In this document: positions 1 to 6,866 of the stretch, in pieces
Layout: every line of letters begins with the position of its first letter
Numbering within the stretch: position 1 is the stretch's first letter
Source: Acidobacteriaceae bacterium
GTDB taxonomy: Bacteria; Acidobacteriota; Terriglobia; Terriglobales; Acidobacteriaceae
Length of the DNA stretch: 8,177 nucleotides
Assembly (NCBI GenBank): GCA_003156235.1
Contig: PMGP01000230.1
Span: forward strand, 138 to 8,314
Reading direction: 5' to 3'
Made by a program: the position numbers and the translations under genes
The notes under the pieces: generated by a model
The model's database searches: none
What the model was told of the DNA's origin: nothing
Seen by the model: only the letters and a program-made list of their open reading frames with translations

Positions 1-1693
1 CGCTCAGGTGATAAGTAATCCATCCCTGGCCGCCCTTGTCTTCACGGCCAATCCAGTCACCAAAAAGCTGGCCCTGGTTGGTGTAGCCCTGTACCTGGAT
101 AACTTCCCAGTATTGATAACGGCCGCCAATACTCAAATCGGTACAGGTATTGACTTTCTCCACATATGAACAAGCTTGGGCGGCGGAATCCGTGTTGACA
201 CCTTCGACGCGCAGATCCAGCTTGGGGATGCCGGGGAAATGGGAGAGATAGAGGCCCGGCCTGAAGGTACCGTGCAATGGCTTGAAGAGGGGACTGACTG
301 TGTCGTGCGCCTCAGAGTCGGCGTAGAGTGTTAGCCAGTTACGAGGAAAAGGCAGGCGGTAAGAGAAATCGAATGCGCCGAAGCGGGCGCCGGGGTCCTG
401 TGTGCCGTACTTGATTGCTGTGGAAGGAGCACTGTCAAAACTAAAGAAGCTATTCAAGAAGGTATGAAGTGTGATGGGCGCATGCCCCTTTCCTCCCCAG
501 ATCGCGGTACGTTCAAAGCCGAACTCCAGGTCGCGTGTGGGTTTGAAGCTGACCTTCTCGACGTGCACCCATGGATTGCCGGGGTTGGTCACATCTGGGG
601 GTGGAGGCTGCGCAGGAGGCACGGTCGGGATATATGGCATATAGGTGTGACCTCTGAGCGGCCCTACCATAAAATCGTAGCGGAACTGTCCGAGGAGTCG
701 GGAGAGCAGTGGAATGTTGAGCGGCTCGACGCGGTTGATACGGAACGAGTAGATGTTTTCGGCGTTGTTGGAGTAGGCCATGCCGCCGCCCAATCCAGGC
801 CCCAGCCAGTTGTCCTGCTTGCCGAAGGAGATTTCGTGATTTAGAAGATGCGCGGAGACGTAAGCTTCCATGACCCGCGCATTGGTGGTGCTGGGGATGG
901 GCCCCATGGGGATGGTGGCCTGAGGATAAGGGGAGGACGAACCGCAGAGGGTCGTGGAGTTCCAAGTGACGCCGCCCATACAGAAGGTCGTGCCATCTAC
1001 CGTGCTAAGCGCGTTGGCCAGCGACTGAGAGTAGCCGGCAGCCGAGGGCGCATCCTGAAATTCGCCGCGCGCATAAAAAGTAAACCGGCCAGCAGTAGCA
1101 TAGCCGCTGGCGCCGGTGTAGTTATTGAAGCCGCTCTCATAGGGACGACCGTAGTCGTTGATGATGGTCGAGCCGAGATGGAAGCTGTCGCGCAGGGGTG
1201 TGCCGCTGATACTGCGGACCACGGTATAAGTCGACTCGATGTGAGAGATGCTCTGGTGTGTCAGGCATTGCATTCCTGAGTCGTAGTGCAAATAATGGTT
1301 CAACGCAGTGGAGATATCTTGCGCCTCGCCCGTGGTCGTAATTCCATAGTTATCCGCGTCCGCGATCTCGGCATCGAGAGATTCAAGTATGTGGCTCAAA
1401 CTGGCGCGCGTCCAGGGGCGCATGCCCAGATAGATATGATCAACATAGCCCAGCGAGTAAAGCCGGAGCACAGCCGGATAGACCCAGCTATCAACCGGAA
1501 TGTACGGCGAACCCTGCGTGGAAGACTCGCAGACGGCCGTTGCAGAGATGGAATCGCGCTCTACCTGCTCGGCGTCCTTGGGCGCAGCAGGCTGCTCAGC
1601 TGCGATTGGGGCCGCAATCATCAGGAAAAGTCCTGCCAACACAGTTGCGTAGTGGACAACAGCAGTTATGGCTAAATGTCTTCTTACGCTCAT
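1..1693 (-). CDS. capsule assembly Wzi-family outer-membrane protein, 3' end outside window
   Basis: The frame is open for 564 codons from the ATG at 1693 to the window edge with no internal stop. The protein begins with a signal peptide: MSVRRH, a hydrophobic core at about 8-30, and likely cleavage after A32 (PIAA before EQ). Residues 62-105 (PYIPVDSWVYPA, then LGMRPWTRASL) form the N-terminal region I associate with acidobacterial members. The rest is beta-barrel-like with alternating hydrophobic strands and Wzi (PF14052) hallmarks: SFGKQDNWLGPGLGGGMAYS (289-308) then NNAENIYSFRINRVEPL (309-325), EFGFERTAIWGG (390-401), and FGAFDFSYRLPFP (438-450) followed by a TLYAD strand (455-459). A proline-rich loop lies at 356-373, and six cysteines (C55, C143, C238, C250, C508, C517) remain in the predicted exported part. 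Known Wzi is an outer-membrane lectin that holds group 1 capsule on the cell. Here it probably organises the fucose-containing polymer made by the upstream genes; this role is inferred. Confidence 0.88.
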   Translation of the reverse strand, partial: MSVRRHLAITAVVHYATVLAGLFLMIAAPIAAEQPAAPKDAEQVERDSISATAVCESSTQGSPYIPVDSWVYPAVLRLYSLGYVDHIYLGMRPWTRASLSHILESLDAEIADADNYGITTTGEAQDISTALNHYLHYDSGMQCLTHQSISHIESTYTVVRSISGTPLRDSFHLGSTIINDYGRPYESGFNNYTGASGYATAGRFTFYARGEFQDAPSAAGYSQSLANALSTVDGTTFCMGGVTWNSTTLCGSSSPYPQATIPMGPIPSTTNARVMEAYVSAHLLNHEISFGKQDNWLGPGLGGGMAYSNNAENIYSFRINRVEPLNIPLLSRLLGQFRYDFMVGPLRGHTYMPYIPTVPPAQPPPPDVTNPGNPWVHVEKVSFKPTRDLEFGFERTAIWGGKGHAPITLHTFLNSFFSFDSAPSTAIKYGTQDPGARFGAFDFSYRLPFPRNWLTLYADSEAHDTVSPLFKPLHGTFRPGLYLSHFPGIPKLDLRVEGVNTDSAAQACSYVEKVNTCTDLSIGGRYQYWEVIQVQGYTNQGQLFGDWIGREDKGGQGWITYHLS

Positions 1694-1699
1694 ACCCAT

Positions 1700-1703
1700 C
1701 TCC
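1700..1703 (-). promoter_or_regulatory. ribosome binding site for the Wzi-family gene, with three stacked ATG codons
   Basis: Three in-frame ATGs occur in a row at 1705, 1699 and 1693, written ATG GAG ATG GGT ATG. The GGAG at 1700-1703 sits 6 nt before the ATG at 1693, the best arrangement. The ATG at 1705 could instead use the GGGTGA just upstream. An in-frame TGA two codons before 1705 rules out any earlier start. Confidence 0.6.
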
Positions 1704-1808
1704 ATTATTCACCCGTTCCAGATAGCACGATCAACGAGCACCTGGGGGAAAACTATTTCACTCTTGCTTGCAACGCTGATAATCCATGAGTCGCATAGCA
1801 AACAAAAA

Positions 1809-1837
1809 AGATAACATTGAGTGCCGATGACTCTCAA
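1809..1837 (-). promoter_or_regulatory. possible sigma-70-type promoter with overlapping dyad, upstream of the Wzi-family gene
   Basis: On the minus strand TTGAGA (1832-1837, 5 of 6 matches to the -35 consensus) is followed after 17 nt by TATCTT (1809-1814, 4 of 6 to the -10 consensus). The -35 box overlaps a dyad, TTGAG and CTCAA (1833-1837 and 1817-1821), 11 nt apart, that could serve as an operator. The start codon would be about 110 nt downstream, a long leader. Such matches arise by chance often enough that this is a suggestion only. Confidence 0.3.
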
Positions 1838-1943
1838 CTATGGTTAGGAGGGGAAGTCCTCGCCTCGCATCCATATACTAATGACGAATGCGGGCGCGGA
1901 CCACGCCGCCGGTCAAGTCTATTTCCGGCACCAATGCCGCTCT

Positions 1944-2882
1944 TTACGCACGGTTGGCAACGTACCACTCATAGGCGCATTTCATGCCAGTTTCGAAATC
2001 TGTCGATGCAGACCAACCCAGAGCGCGCAGACGACTAACATCCAAAAGCTTGCGCGGCATGCCGTCTGGTTTCGACCTGTTGAATGTGAAAGTCCCTTGC
2101 CAACCAACAACCTTGGCTATGCTTTGCGCCAATTCCAGAATCGTGATGTCGCGCCCCGTGCCGACATTCAGAAACATCTCGTCGGAATAATTCTTCATTA
2201 CGAAGACGCAGGCGTCAGCCAAATCTTCCGAAAACAGGAATTCGCGTTTAGGCATCCCACTGCCCCACAATTCAACTGTCTTACTGTTCGTGATTTTGGC
2301 AGCGTGGATTTTCATGATGAGCGCGGCAACTACATGACCACCCTCCATGTCGTAACGATCTCCCGGACCGTATAGGTTAGTCGGCATCACGGAAACATAA
2401 TTGCATCCATACTGGCGCCGATATGCCTGACACAGTTTGATGCCTGCGATTTTAGCAATGGCATACCATTCATTGGTCGGCTCCAAAGCGCCGGTCAAAA
2501 GCGCCTCTTCCCGCATTGGCTGCTCTGCCATGCGCGGATAAATACAAGAAGAAGCGAGAAACAGCAACTTCTTAACTCCCGTGTTCCACGCCGCATGGAT
2601 GATATTGGTTTCAATGACCAGATTTTCGTAGAGAAACTCCGCCGGTCGCACTGTATTGGCCAGGATACCGCCCACGGTCGCGGCGGCCAGGAAGATCACA
2701 TCAATCTTCTTATCCGCCATCCACGCATCCACATCCGCCTGACGCAAGAGATTGAGTTCGCTCCGCGTTGCCGTGATAAGTTCGCAATTCTCACGTGCCA
2801 GACGCCTGGTAATCGCCGAACCCGCCATACCGCGATGTCCAGCGACCCAAACGCGGCGGCCTGCCAGGTTAAATTCAGTCAT
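1944..2882 (-). CDS. fcl: GDP-L-fucose synthase (GDP-4-keto-6-deoxymannose 3,5-epimerase-4-reductase)
   Basis: Fcl (WcaG) takes the Gmd product and carries out 3,5-epimerisation and NADPH-dependent 4-reduction to give GDP-L-fucose. From the chosen ATG the protein has 312 residues, the usual length. The cofactor motif is GHRGMAGSA at 15-23. FLASSCIYP (108-116) holds S111 and C113, NEWYAIAKIAG (137-147) holds Y140 and K144, and SVMPTNLYGPGDRYD (164-178) is followed by H183; by offset these match the known E. coli catalytic residues S107, C109, Y136, K140 and H179, so both epimerase and reductase chemistry look intact. LWGSGMPKREFLF (205-217) is another family signature. It overlaps gmd by 8 nt. 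After its TAA there are 250 bp before the Wzi-family gene and I found no good terminator, so read-through is possible. Confidence 0.97.
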   Translation of the reverse strand: MTEFNLAGRRVWVAGHRGMAGSAITRRLARENCELITATRSELNLLRQADVDAWMADKKIDVIFLAAATVGGILANTVRPAEFLYENLVIETNIIHAAWNTGVKKLLFLASSCIYPRMAEQPMREEALLTGALEPTNEWYAIAKIAGIKLCQAYRRQYGCNYVSVMPTNLYGPGDRYDMEGGHVVAALIMKIHAAKITNSKTVELWGSGMPKREFLFSEDLADACVFVMKNYSDEMFLNVGTGRDITILELAQSIAKVVGWQGTFTFNRSKPDGMPRKLLDVSRLRALGWSASTDFETGMKCAYEWYVANRA

Positions 2883-3945
2883 GATCGATCCTTCGCACGC
2901 GTGATTCTTCCGCCACAACTTTCAGATCTGAATTCAACATATCGCAAACCAATTCCTGAAAGGTAACAGTGTGCTTCCATCCCAGAACGCGCTGTGCCTT
3001 CGACGGGTCGCCTAATAGAAGATCAACCTCGGTCGGACGGAAGTAGCGGCTGTCGATCTTGACCAGCGTGTCGCCGCTTGCTGTGTCGATACCGACTTCA
3101 TTTACGCCGCTGCCCTTCCATTCGATAATACGGCCAACCTTGGAGAAGGCCAGTTCGATGAATTCGCGCACGCTGTGCGTCTCGCCCGTTGCCAGAACGT
3201 AATCGTCCGGCGTATCCTGCTGCAAGATGCGCCACATACCCTCTACATAATCTCGCGCATGACCCCAGTCACGCTTCGAATCCAAGTTGCCAATGTAGAG
3301 AGTCTTCTGTACACCCATATGAATACCGGCTACCGCGCGCGTGATCTTGCGTGTTACGAATGTTTCACCGCGAATCGGACTTTCGTGATTGAACAGGATG
3401 CCGTTCGAGGCATGCATGCCATAGGCCTCGCGGTAGTTGACGGTGATCCAGTAGGCATAGAGCTTGGCAACTCCGTATGGGCTGCGCGGATAGAAGGGCG
3501 TAGTTTCCTTTTGCGGCGTCTCCTGAACCTTGCCATACATCTCAGAGGTCGAGGCCTGGTAAAAACGAGTCTTATTCACAAGCCCCAAAATCCGGATCGC
3601 TTCCAGAATGCGCAAAGTGCCTGTAGCATCTGCGTTGGCGGTATATTCCGGAGTTTCAAAGCTAACCTGCACATGGCTCTGTGCGGCGAGGTTATAAATT
3701 TCGTCCGGTTGTACCGCCTGGATGATGCGAATCAGATTAGTGGAATCCGTCATGTCCCCGTAATGAATCTGGAAGTGAGCGTCCGGCACGTGAGGATCCT
3801 GGTAGATATGGTCGATACGCGCTGAGTTGAACGACGAAGAGCGGCGCTTGATGCCATGCACAAGATAATCCTTGCCCAGCAGAAGATCGGCCAAATACGC
3901 ACCGTCCTGCCCGGTGATACCTGTGATTAAAGCAACTTTCCGCAT
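2875..3945 (-). CDS. gmd: GDP-mannose 4,6-dehydratase
   Basis: Gmd converts GDP-D-mannose to GDP-4-keto-6-deoxy-D-mannose in the cytoplasm, the first step toward GDP-L-fucose and also the entry to GDP-D-rhamnose and GDP-perosamine. The 356-residue protein is full length and highly typical: TGITGQDGAYL (8-18) binds the cofactor, RRSSSFNSARIDHIY (34-48) is the family's substrate and tetramer region, NLAAQSHVQVSFE lies at 85-97, and the catalytic set is T133, E135, Y157 and K161 (STSEMYG and YGVAK). LFNHESPIRGETFVTRKI (184-201) and RDWGHARDYVE (225-235) are also diagnostic. The ATG at 3945 has AGGGAG four bases upstream (3950-3955). The stop overlaps the next gene by 8 nt, tying it to fcl and so to the fucose branch rather than the others. 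No unusual residues seen. Confidence 0.98.
   Translation of the reverse strand: MRKVALITGITGQDGAYLADLLLGKDYLVHGIKRRSSSFNSARIDHIYQDPHVPDAHFQIHYGDMTDSTNLIRIIQAVQPDEIYNLAAQSHVQVSFETPEYTANADATGTLRILEAIRILGLVNKTRFYQASTSEMYGKVQETPQKETTPFYPRSPYGVAKLYAYWITVNYREAYGMHASNGILFNHESPIRGETFVTRKITRAVAGIHMGVQKTLYIGNLDSKRDWGHARDYVEGMWRILQQDTPDDYVLATGETHSVREFIELAFSKVGRIIEWKGSGVNEVGIDTASGDTLVKIDSRYFRPTEVDLLLGDPSKAQRVLGWKHTVTFQELVCDMLNSDLKVVAEESRVRRIDHD
2889..2893 (-). promoter_or_regulatory. ribosome binding site fixing the fcl start
   Basis: AAGGA lies inside the 3' end of gmd with 6 nt to the ATG at 2882. An in-frame ATG at 2918 would add 12 residues that match nothing in the family, so this site decides the start. 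The gene pair overlaps as ATGACTGA (2875-2882), where ATG opens fcl and the final TGA closes gmd, an arrangement that favours translational coupling. Confidence 0.8.
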
Positions 3946-3993
3946 AAATCTCCCTGTTAAATGAATTTTCCAAACTGTAAAAACAACTCTCTT

Positions 3994-4563
3994 TCAATGC
4001 TGTATGCCTTCGCCGCGTACTACCTGAACTACCGTCATGCCAATAATCTGGATGTCGAACTTAAAAGACCGCTTCTGTAGATATTCATAGTCGAACTGCA
4101 CTTTGATTGGAATCGGCAATTCGTCGCGTCCGTTTACCTGGGCCCATCCGGTAAGTCCAGGGACCAGAATATGAATGCCTCGCTCGGTCCGTAGTGCTAC
4201 CAGATCATCCTGATTATACAAGGCCGGACGCGGCCCTACAAAACTTAGGTCGCCTGCGAGTATGCTGTATAACTGAGGCAGTTCGTCGAGGCTTGTTCGA
4301 CGGAGAAAGCTGCCAACGGGTGTTAGATAGGCTAAAGGGTCCGATAGCAAATGGGTCGCGACCTGCGGGGTTTCAACCCTCATGCTACGGAATTTTGGCA
4401 TCTGGAATAGCCTATTATCCCTCCCAACGCGACTCGACCAATAGAGACTCGGCCCCTTTGATGTCGCCTTAATGACCAGCGCAAGGATAATAACCAAGGG
4501 CAATAACAACAGCATGAACAGCAATGACAATGCGATGTCGAAGACCCGTTTATAGAAAGGCAT
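3994..4563 (-). CDS. small monotopic phosphoglycosyl transferase (initiating sugar transferase)
   Basis: This enzyme should start repeat-unit synthesis by moving a sugar phosphate from a UDP-sugar to undecaprenyl phosphate at the inner membrane. It is the minimal PglC/WbpL-sized form (PF02397), about 189 residues, without the four-helix N-terminal part of WcaJ/WbaP proteins. Numbering from a GTG at 4584 (196 residues), it shows KRVFD at 12-16, one hydrophobic re-entrant helix at about 16-39, KFRSMR at 64-69, the catalytic Asp-Glu pair D100-E101 in SLDELPQL, GPRPALYN at 117-124, and PGLTGWAQVNGRDE at 142-155. I chose the ATG at 4563 because family members usually begin only a few residues before the KRxFD segment; neither start has a strong Shine-Dalgarno sequence, and the GTG adds seven residues. 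It lies 89 nt after the SDR stop (68 nt if the GTG is used) and 48 nt before gmd. The sugar is unknown; the adjacent SDR hints at a 6-deoxy amino sugar. Confidence 0.92.
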   Translation of the reverse strand: MPFYKRVFDIALSLLFMLLLLPLVIILALVIKATSKGPSLYWSSRVGRDNRLFQMPKFRSMRVETPQVATHLLSDPLAYLTPVGSFLRRTSLDELPQLYSILAGDLSFVGPRPALYNQDDLVALRTERGIHILVPGLTGWAQVNGRDELPIPIKVQFDYEYLQKRSFKFDIQIIGMTVVQVVRGEGIQH

Positions 4564-4652
4564 CGTCTGTCTCAAAGACCTCACTTGTCTCTTGGCCAGG
4601 TTCCATAATTTGGAATAGCGGCATTAATCATATTGCCTTTAAGCTACAAGTT

Positions 4653-5630
4653 CTAACGGGACGCGAGATACGCCTCTACCATCCTCTTCCGGGTGATCAG
4701 TCCATCGTCCAACCATCTGAACCCGGAAGCAGCAAGCGCCTTTACATCCAAGCTGAATGATACGGTAAGTTTGTGGAGTGACTCGCGATTGATTGGCGAG
4801 CGCAGTCCCATCCATCTTAAAGGTTCCGCTCCGGCAATTGCCGCACGAATTGCTAACATAGGCACATTTCTTGGCCGATGAACTTTCATAAGATCTGCGA
4901 GTGAATCTATAAACTCTACCAAGGGCAGGGGATCCTCGTCAGCTAGATTGTATATCCTGCCATTCACACCGACCTGAGACAGATACATGATTGCAGCGGC
5001 AGCATTGCCTACAGATAAGAGACTTCGCACGGGATTTTTCCCGCGAATGTGGAAGTAATAATGACCCTGTACGGCGCGCATCAGTGACTCAAGATTGAAA
5101 CGCACTCCTGGTCCATATGTCAGGCACGGCCGGACAATGACCACAGCCATGCGATTCGAATTGGCAGCTTCCAGGCCGGCTTGTTCTACCATCAGCTTAG
5201 AGCGCGCATAAAATGAATCACCTGCGGTAGGGCTCTGCTCGTCAAGATCCGTTCCCTCCTGATTCGCATAAACGTGAGCACTCGACACCAGAAGGACACG
5301 TTCCACTCCGGCTTTCTGCGCTGCATCAAGGACGTTACGAGTTCCGCCCACATTAATCTGGAAAGCCTCGTCCATGTCCGCCTGGGAACGCAAAGAAGTG
5401 TGGGCGACGCCCGCCAAGTGAATGACTGTGTTACATCCCCGCATAAGATGACACACGGCATCCACAGACCGAATGTCGCCTTGAAATTGAATAATGCTGG
5501 GCGAGTACTCATGGAGCCGACGGCTGAGGACACGCAACTGATAGCCTTCTTCAAGAAGTACCGGAAGCAGATGTGACCCAATGAGGCCTGAAGCTCCAGT
5601 AACTGCAATCGTTTTCTTTTGTGTTACCAT
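4653..5630 (-). CDS. extended SDR nucleotide-sugar epimerase/4-ketoreductase (WbpV/WreQ-like candidate)
   Basis: This 325-residue protein is an extended short-chain dehydrogenase/reductase acting on a nucleotide sugar. The NAD(P)-binding motif GASGLIG is at 12-18 (G12, G15, G18), HLAG at 71-74 follows the fourth strand, the catalytic serine region is LLVSSAHVY (113-121), and the Tyr/Lys pair is Y141 and K145 in YARSK. RPCLTYGPG (167-175) is the usual substrate-domain entry. All catalytic positions are intact and the length is normal. Its position directly before a small phosphoglycosyl transferase resembles wbpV-wbpL in Pseudomonas and wreQ with wreU in Rhizobium, where the SDR reduces UDP-4-keto-6-deoxy-GlcNAc to UDP-QuiNAc. 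That match is inference from context; a UDP-sugar 4-epimerase is the main alternative. An AAGG lies 10 nt before the ATG. The gene starts 12 nt after the WbuB-like gene. Confidence 0.85.
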   Translation of the reverse strand: MVTQKKTIAVTGASGLIGSHLLPVLLEEGYQLRVLSRRLHEYSPSIIQFQGDIRSVDAVCHLMRGCNTVIHLAGVAHTSLRSQADMDEAFQINVGGTRNVLDAAQKAGVERVLLVSSAHVYANQEGTDLDEQSPTAGDSFYARSKLMVEQAGLEAANSNRMAVVIVRPCLTYGPGVRFNLESLMRAVQGHYYFHIRGKNPVRSLLSVGNAAAAIMYLSQVGVNGRIYNLADEDPLPLVEFIDSLADLMKVHRPRNVPMLAIRAAIAGAEPLRWMGLRSPINRESLHKLTVSFSLDVKALAASGFRWLDDGLITRKRMVEAYLASR

Positions 5631-5642
5631 CTTGCGCGAACC

Positions 5643-6866
5643 TTATTGGGCCTTTCCTGTCGCTACTATGAGCTCAATCATGGAAGGCACGAGCGACTTT
5701 TGGGAAAATCGGTCGAGAACATCTGGACGTCGTGGTCGCGAGGATACACCACTCGCAAAATCCGAAGCTAATTGCGCAATAATATCTACAACCTGATCTA
5801 CGTCTCCATGGCGAACGAATCTGCCCATCTCTGCGATTCCATCCTCCTTCTGCAAATCCGTAACATGGCTCTCTTCGGGACCGATGTAGAGGAATCGTGC
5901 GCCGATGGCAAGTATGTTGTAAATCTTACAGGGATGTACAATACCAACGAAGGAATTTCCCAAGAGGACCACTTGCAGATCGGCAGCTGACAACGAACCA
6001 GCTAAACGCTCCAGAGGCTGGTAGGGAGCGCAGATGACATTGGGCAAATCGTGGTCATCCGCAAAAGCTTTCACTCTAATAAACTCACTGCCACCACCAA
6101 CAAACACAAACGCGATCCCGAGGTCATCCCGAAGCCGCAATGCAGCCTGGAGAACTGTATCTAACGGGTGCAAAGGGCTGTGATTGCCTGAGTACATCAC
6201 TACAAACTTCTTTTCAACTCCGAGATGCCTCCGAAACGATTCCCTGCCCTCAACATCGTAGTAGATCGCCTGATCGAGCGACCATACTGGAACAATATGC
6301 ACCTTATCCTCAGGTACGCCTTTGGCAACAATACGATCCTTCATGAAGCGATCAAGAACCACAATCCTTGACGACACTCGGAGACTATATTCAAAAGCAG
6401 CGCCAAGCAGCCGCGCTTGCAGTGAATCAGGCTTTATCCATCCTGCAGCGATGGCTTCATCCGGGTTCAGGTCCATATTCCAAAACAGCAACCGGCCACC
6501 ACGAAGTCGAACGAAAAACGCGGCCATAACCGAGAGTAGCGGTGGCGGCGGCACCACAACCACTACGTCCTGTCTCGGCATCAGTATTAGTAGTGAAAAA
6601 CTTGAAAGAAAGAAAGAGGCGGCACTAATAACCCGTCGAATCTTCGACTTTTTTCCCAAGCCCCATACAGGCACTCGCCGGATTTTAACACCATTCCACG
6701 TTTCATCTCGGGGAAATTCATTCGCAGGATTGTCGTATCCGCGTCTGCTGCACAGAACAGTAACCTCATGGCCTGCCGCACTGAGGCTGACACCAAGGTC
6801 GGTAAGATACTGTGCTACTGCCACAACATCGGGATAAAATACCTGGCTTAGCAGAAGTACTTTCAT
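5643..6866 (-). CDS. WbuB-like GT4-family glycosyltransferase
   Basis: This is a 407-residue GT-B glycosyltransferase resembling the WbuB group, whose studied members transfer amino-deoxy sugars such as L-FucNAc in O-antigen assembly. The N-terminus MKVLLLSQVFYPDV followed by AQYLTDLGVSLSAAGHEVTVL (residues 1-38) is the expected first strand and helix of the acceptor domain. A hydrophobic stretch near 82-115, ending in PPPPLL, is a common membrane-contact segment in these enzymes. FVVMYSGNHSPLHPLDTVL (221-239) opens the donor domain, and FVGGG lies at 255-259. The donor-binding segment reads VGIVHPCKIYNILAIG (307-322): the canonical EX7E pair is not present, and asparagine 317 sits about where the second glutamate usually is, which I recall in other WbuB-like proteins. 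The ATG has only a weak upstream Shine-Dalgarno sequence. The stop lies 12 nt before the SDR start, so the two are almost certainly co-transcribed. Specificity is not determinable. Confidence 0.88.
   Translation of the reverse strand: MKVLLLSQVFYPDVVAVAQYLTDLGVSLSAAGHEVTVLCSRRGYDNPANEFPRDETWNGVKIRRVPVWGLGKKSKIRRVISAASFFLSSFSLLILMPRQDVVVVVPPPPLLSVMAAFFVRLRGGRLLFWNMDLNPDEAIAAGWIKPDSLQARLLGAAFEYSLRVSSRIVVLDRFMKDRIVAKGVPEDKVHIVPVWSLDQAIYYDVEGRESFRRHLGVEKKFVVMYSGNHSPLHPLDTVLQAALRLRDDLGIAFVFVGGGSEFIRVKAFADDHDLPNVICAPYQPLERLAGSLSAADLQVVLLGNSFVGIVHPCKIYNILAIGARFLYIGPEESHVTDLQKEDGIAEMGRFVRHGDVDQVVDIIAQLASDFASGVSSRPRRPDVLDRFSQKSLVPSMIELIVATGKAQ

Larger units (their letters stand above)
1694..1943 (-). 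other. 250-bp leader between fcl and the Wzi-family gene
   Basis: This is the longest or second-longest non-coding stretch in the cluster. It contains one possible sigma-70-type promoter with an overlapping dyad (listed separately). It also holds an imperfect hairpin at 1846-1865 (8-nt arms with one mismatch and one G-T pair, AAGT loop), but no T-run follows it on the minus strand, so I do not call it a terminator. No small gene with a convincing start and ribosome binding site was seen on either strand. Confidence 0.5.

Noticed and set aside
513..965. 150-residue minus-strand ORF
   Set aside because: It is a shifted frame within the Wzi-family gene, with His/Arg/Gln-rich composition and no family features; no frameshift is needed to explain the region.
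464..1675. Three consecutive plus-strand ORFs in the same frame (464-844, 848-1279, 1286-1675), looking like a gene broken by stops
   Set aside because: They lie in codon register opposite the intact Wzi-family frame; their translations have no recognisable domain and are rich in Arg/Gly/Val as expected from antisense of a real gene.
1846..1865. Imperfect hairpin as a terminator for the gmd-fcl transcript
   Set aside because: The stem has a mismatch and a G-T pair and no T-run follows on the minus strand.
1901..1923. GC-rich dyad just after fcl as a terminator
   Set aside because: Only about four base pairs can form and no T-run follows, so it does not meet the pattern of an intrinsic terminator.
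1881..2375. 164-residue plus-strand ORF spanning the leader and the 3' end of fcl
   Set aside because: Most of it is antisense to fcl, no domain is visible, and its start lies in the leader without a good ribosome binding site.
3175..3825. 216-residue plus-strand ORF opposite gmd
   Set aside because: It is fully covered by a gmd gene with every catalytic residue intact, and the antisense translation has no recognisable motif.
6322..6837. 171-residue plus-strand ORF opposite the WbuB-like gene
   Set aside because: Serine/arginine/threonine-rich shadow of a well supported glycosyltransferase; no ribosome binding site or domain supports it.
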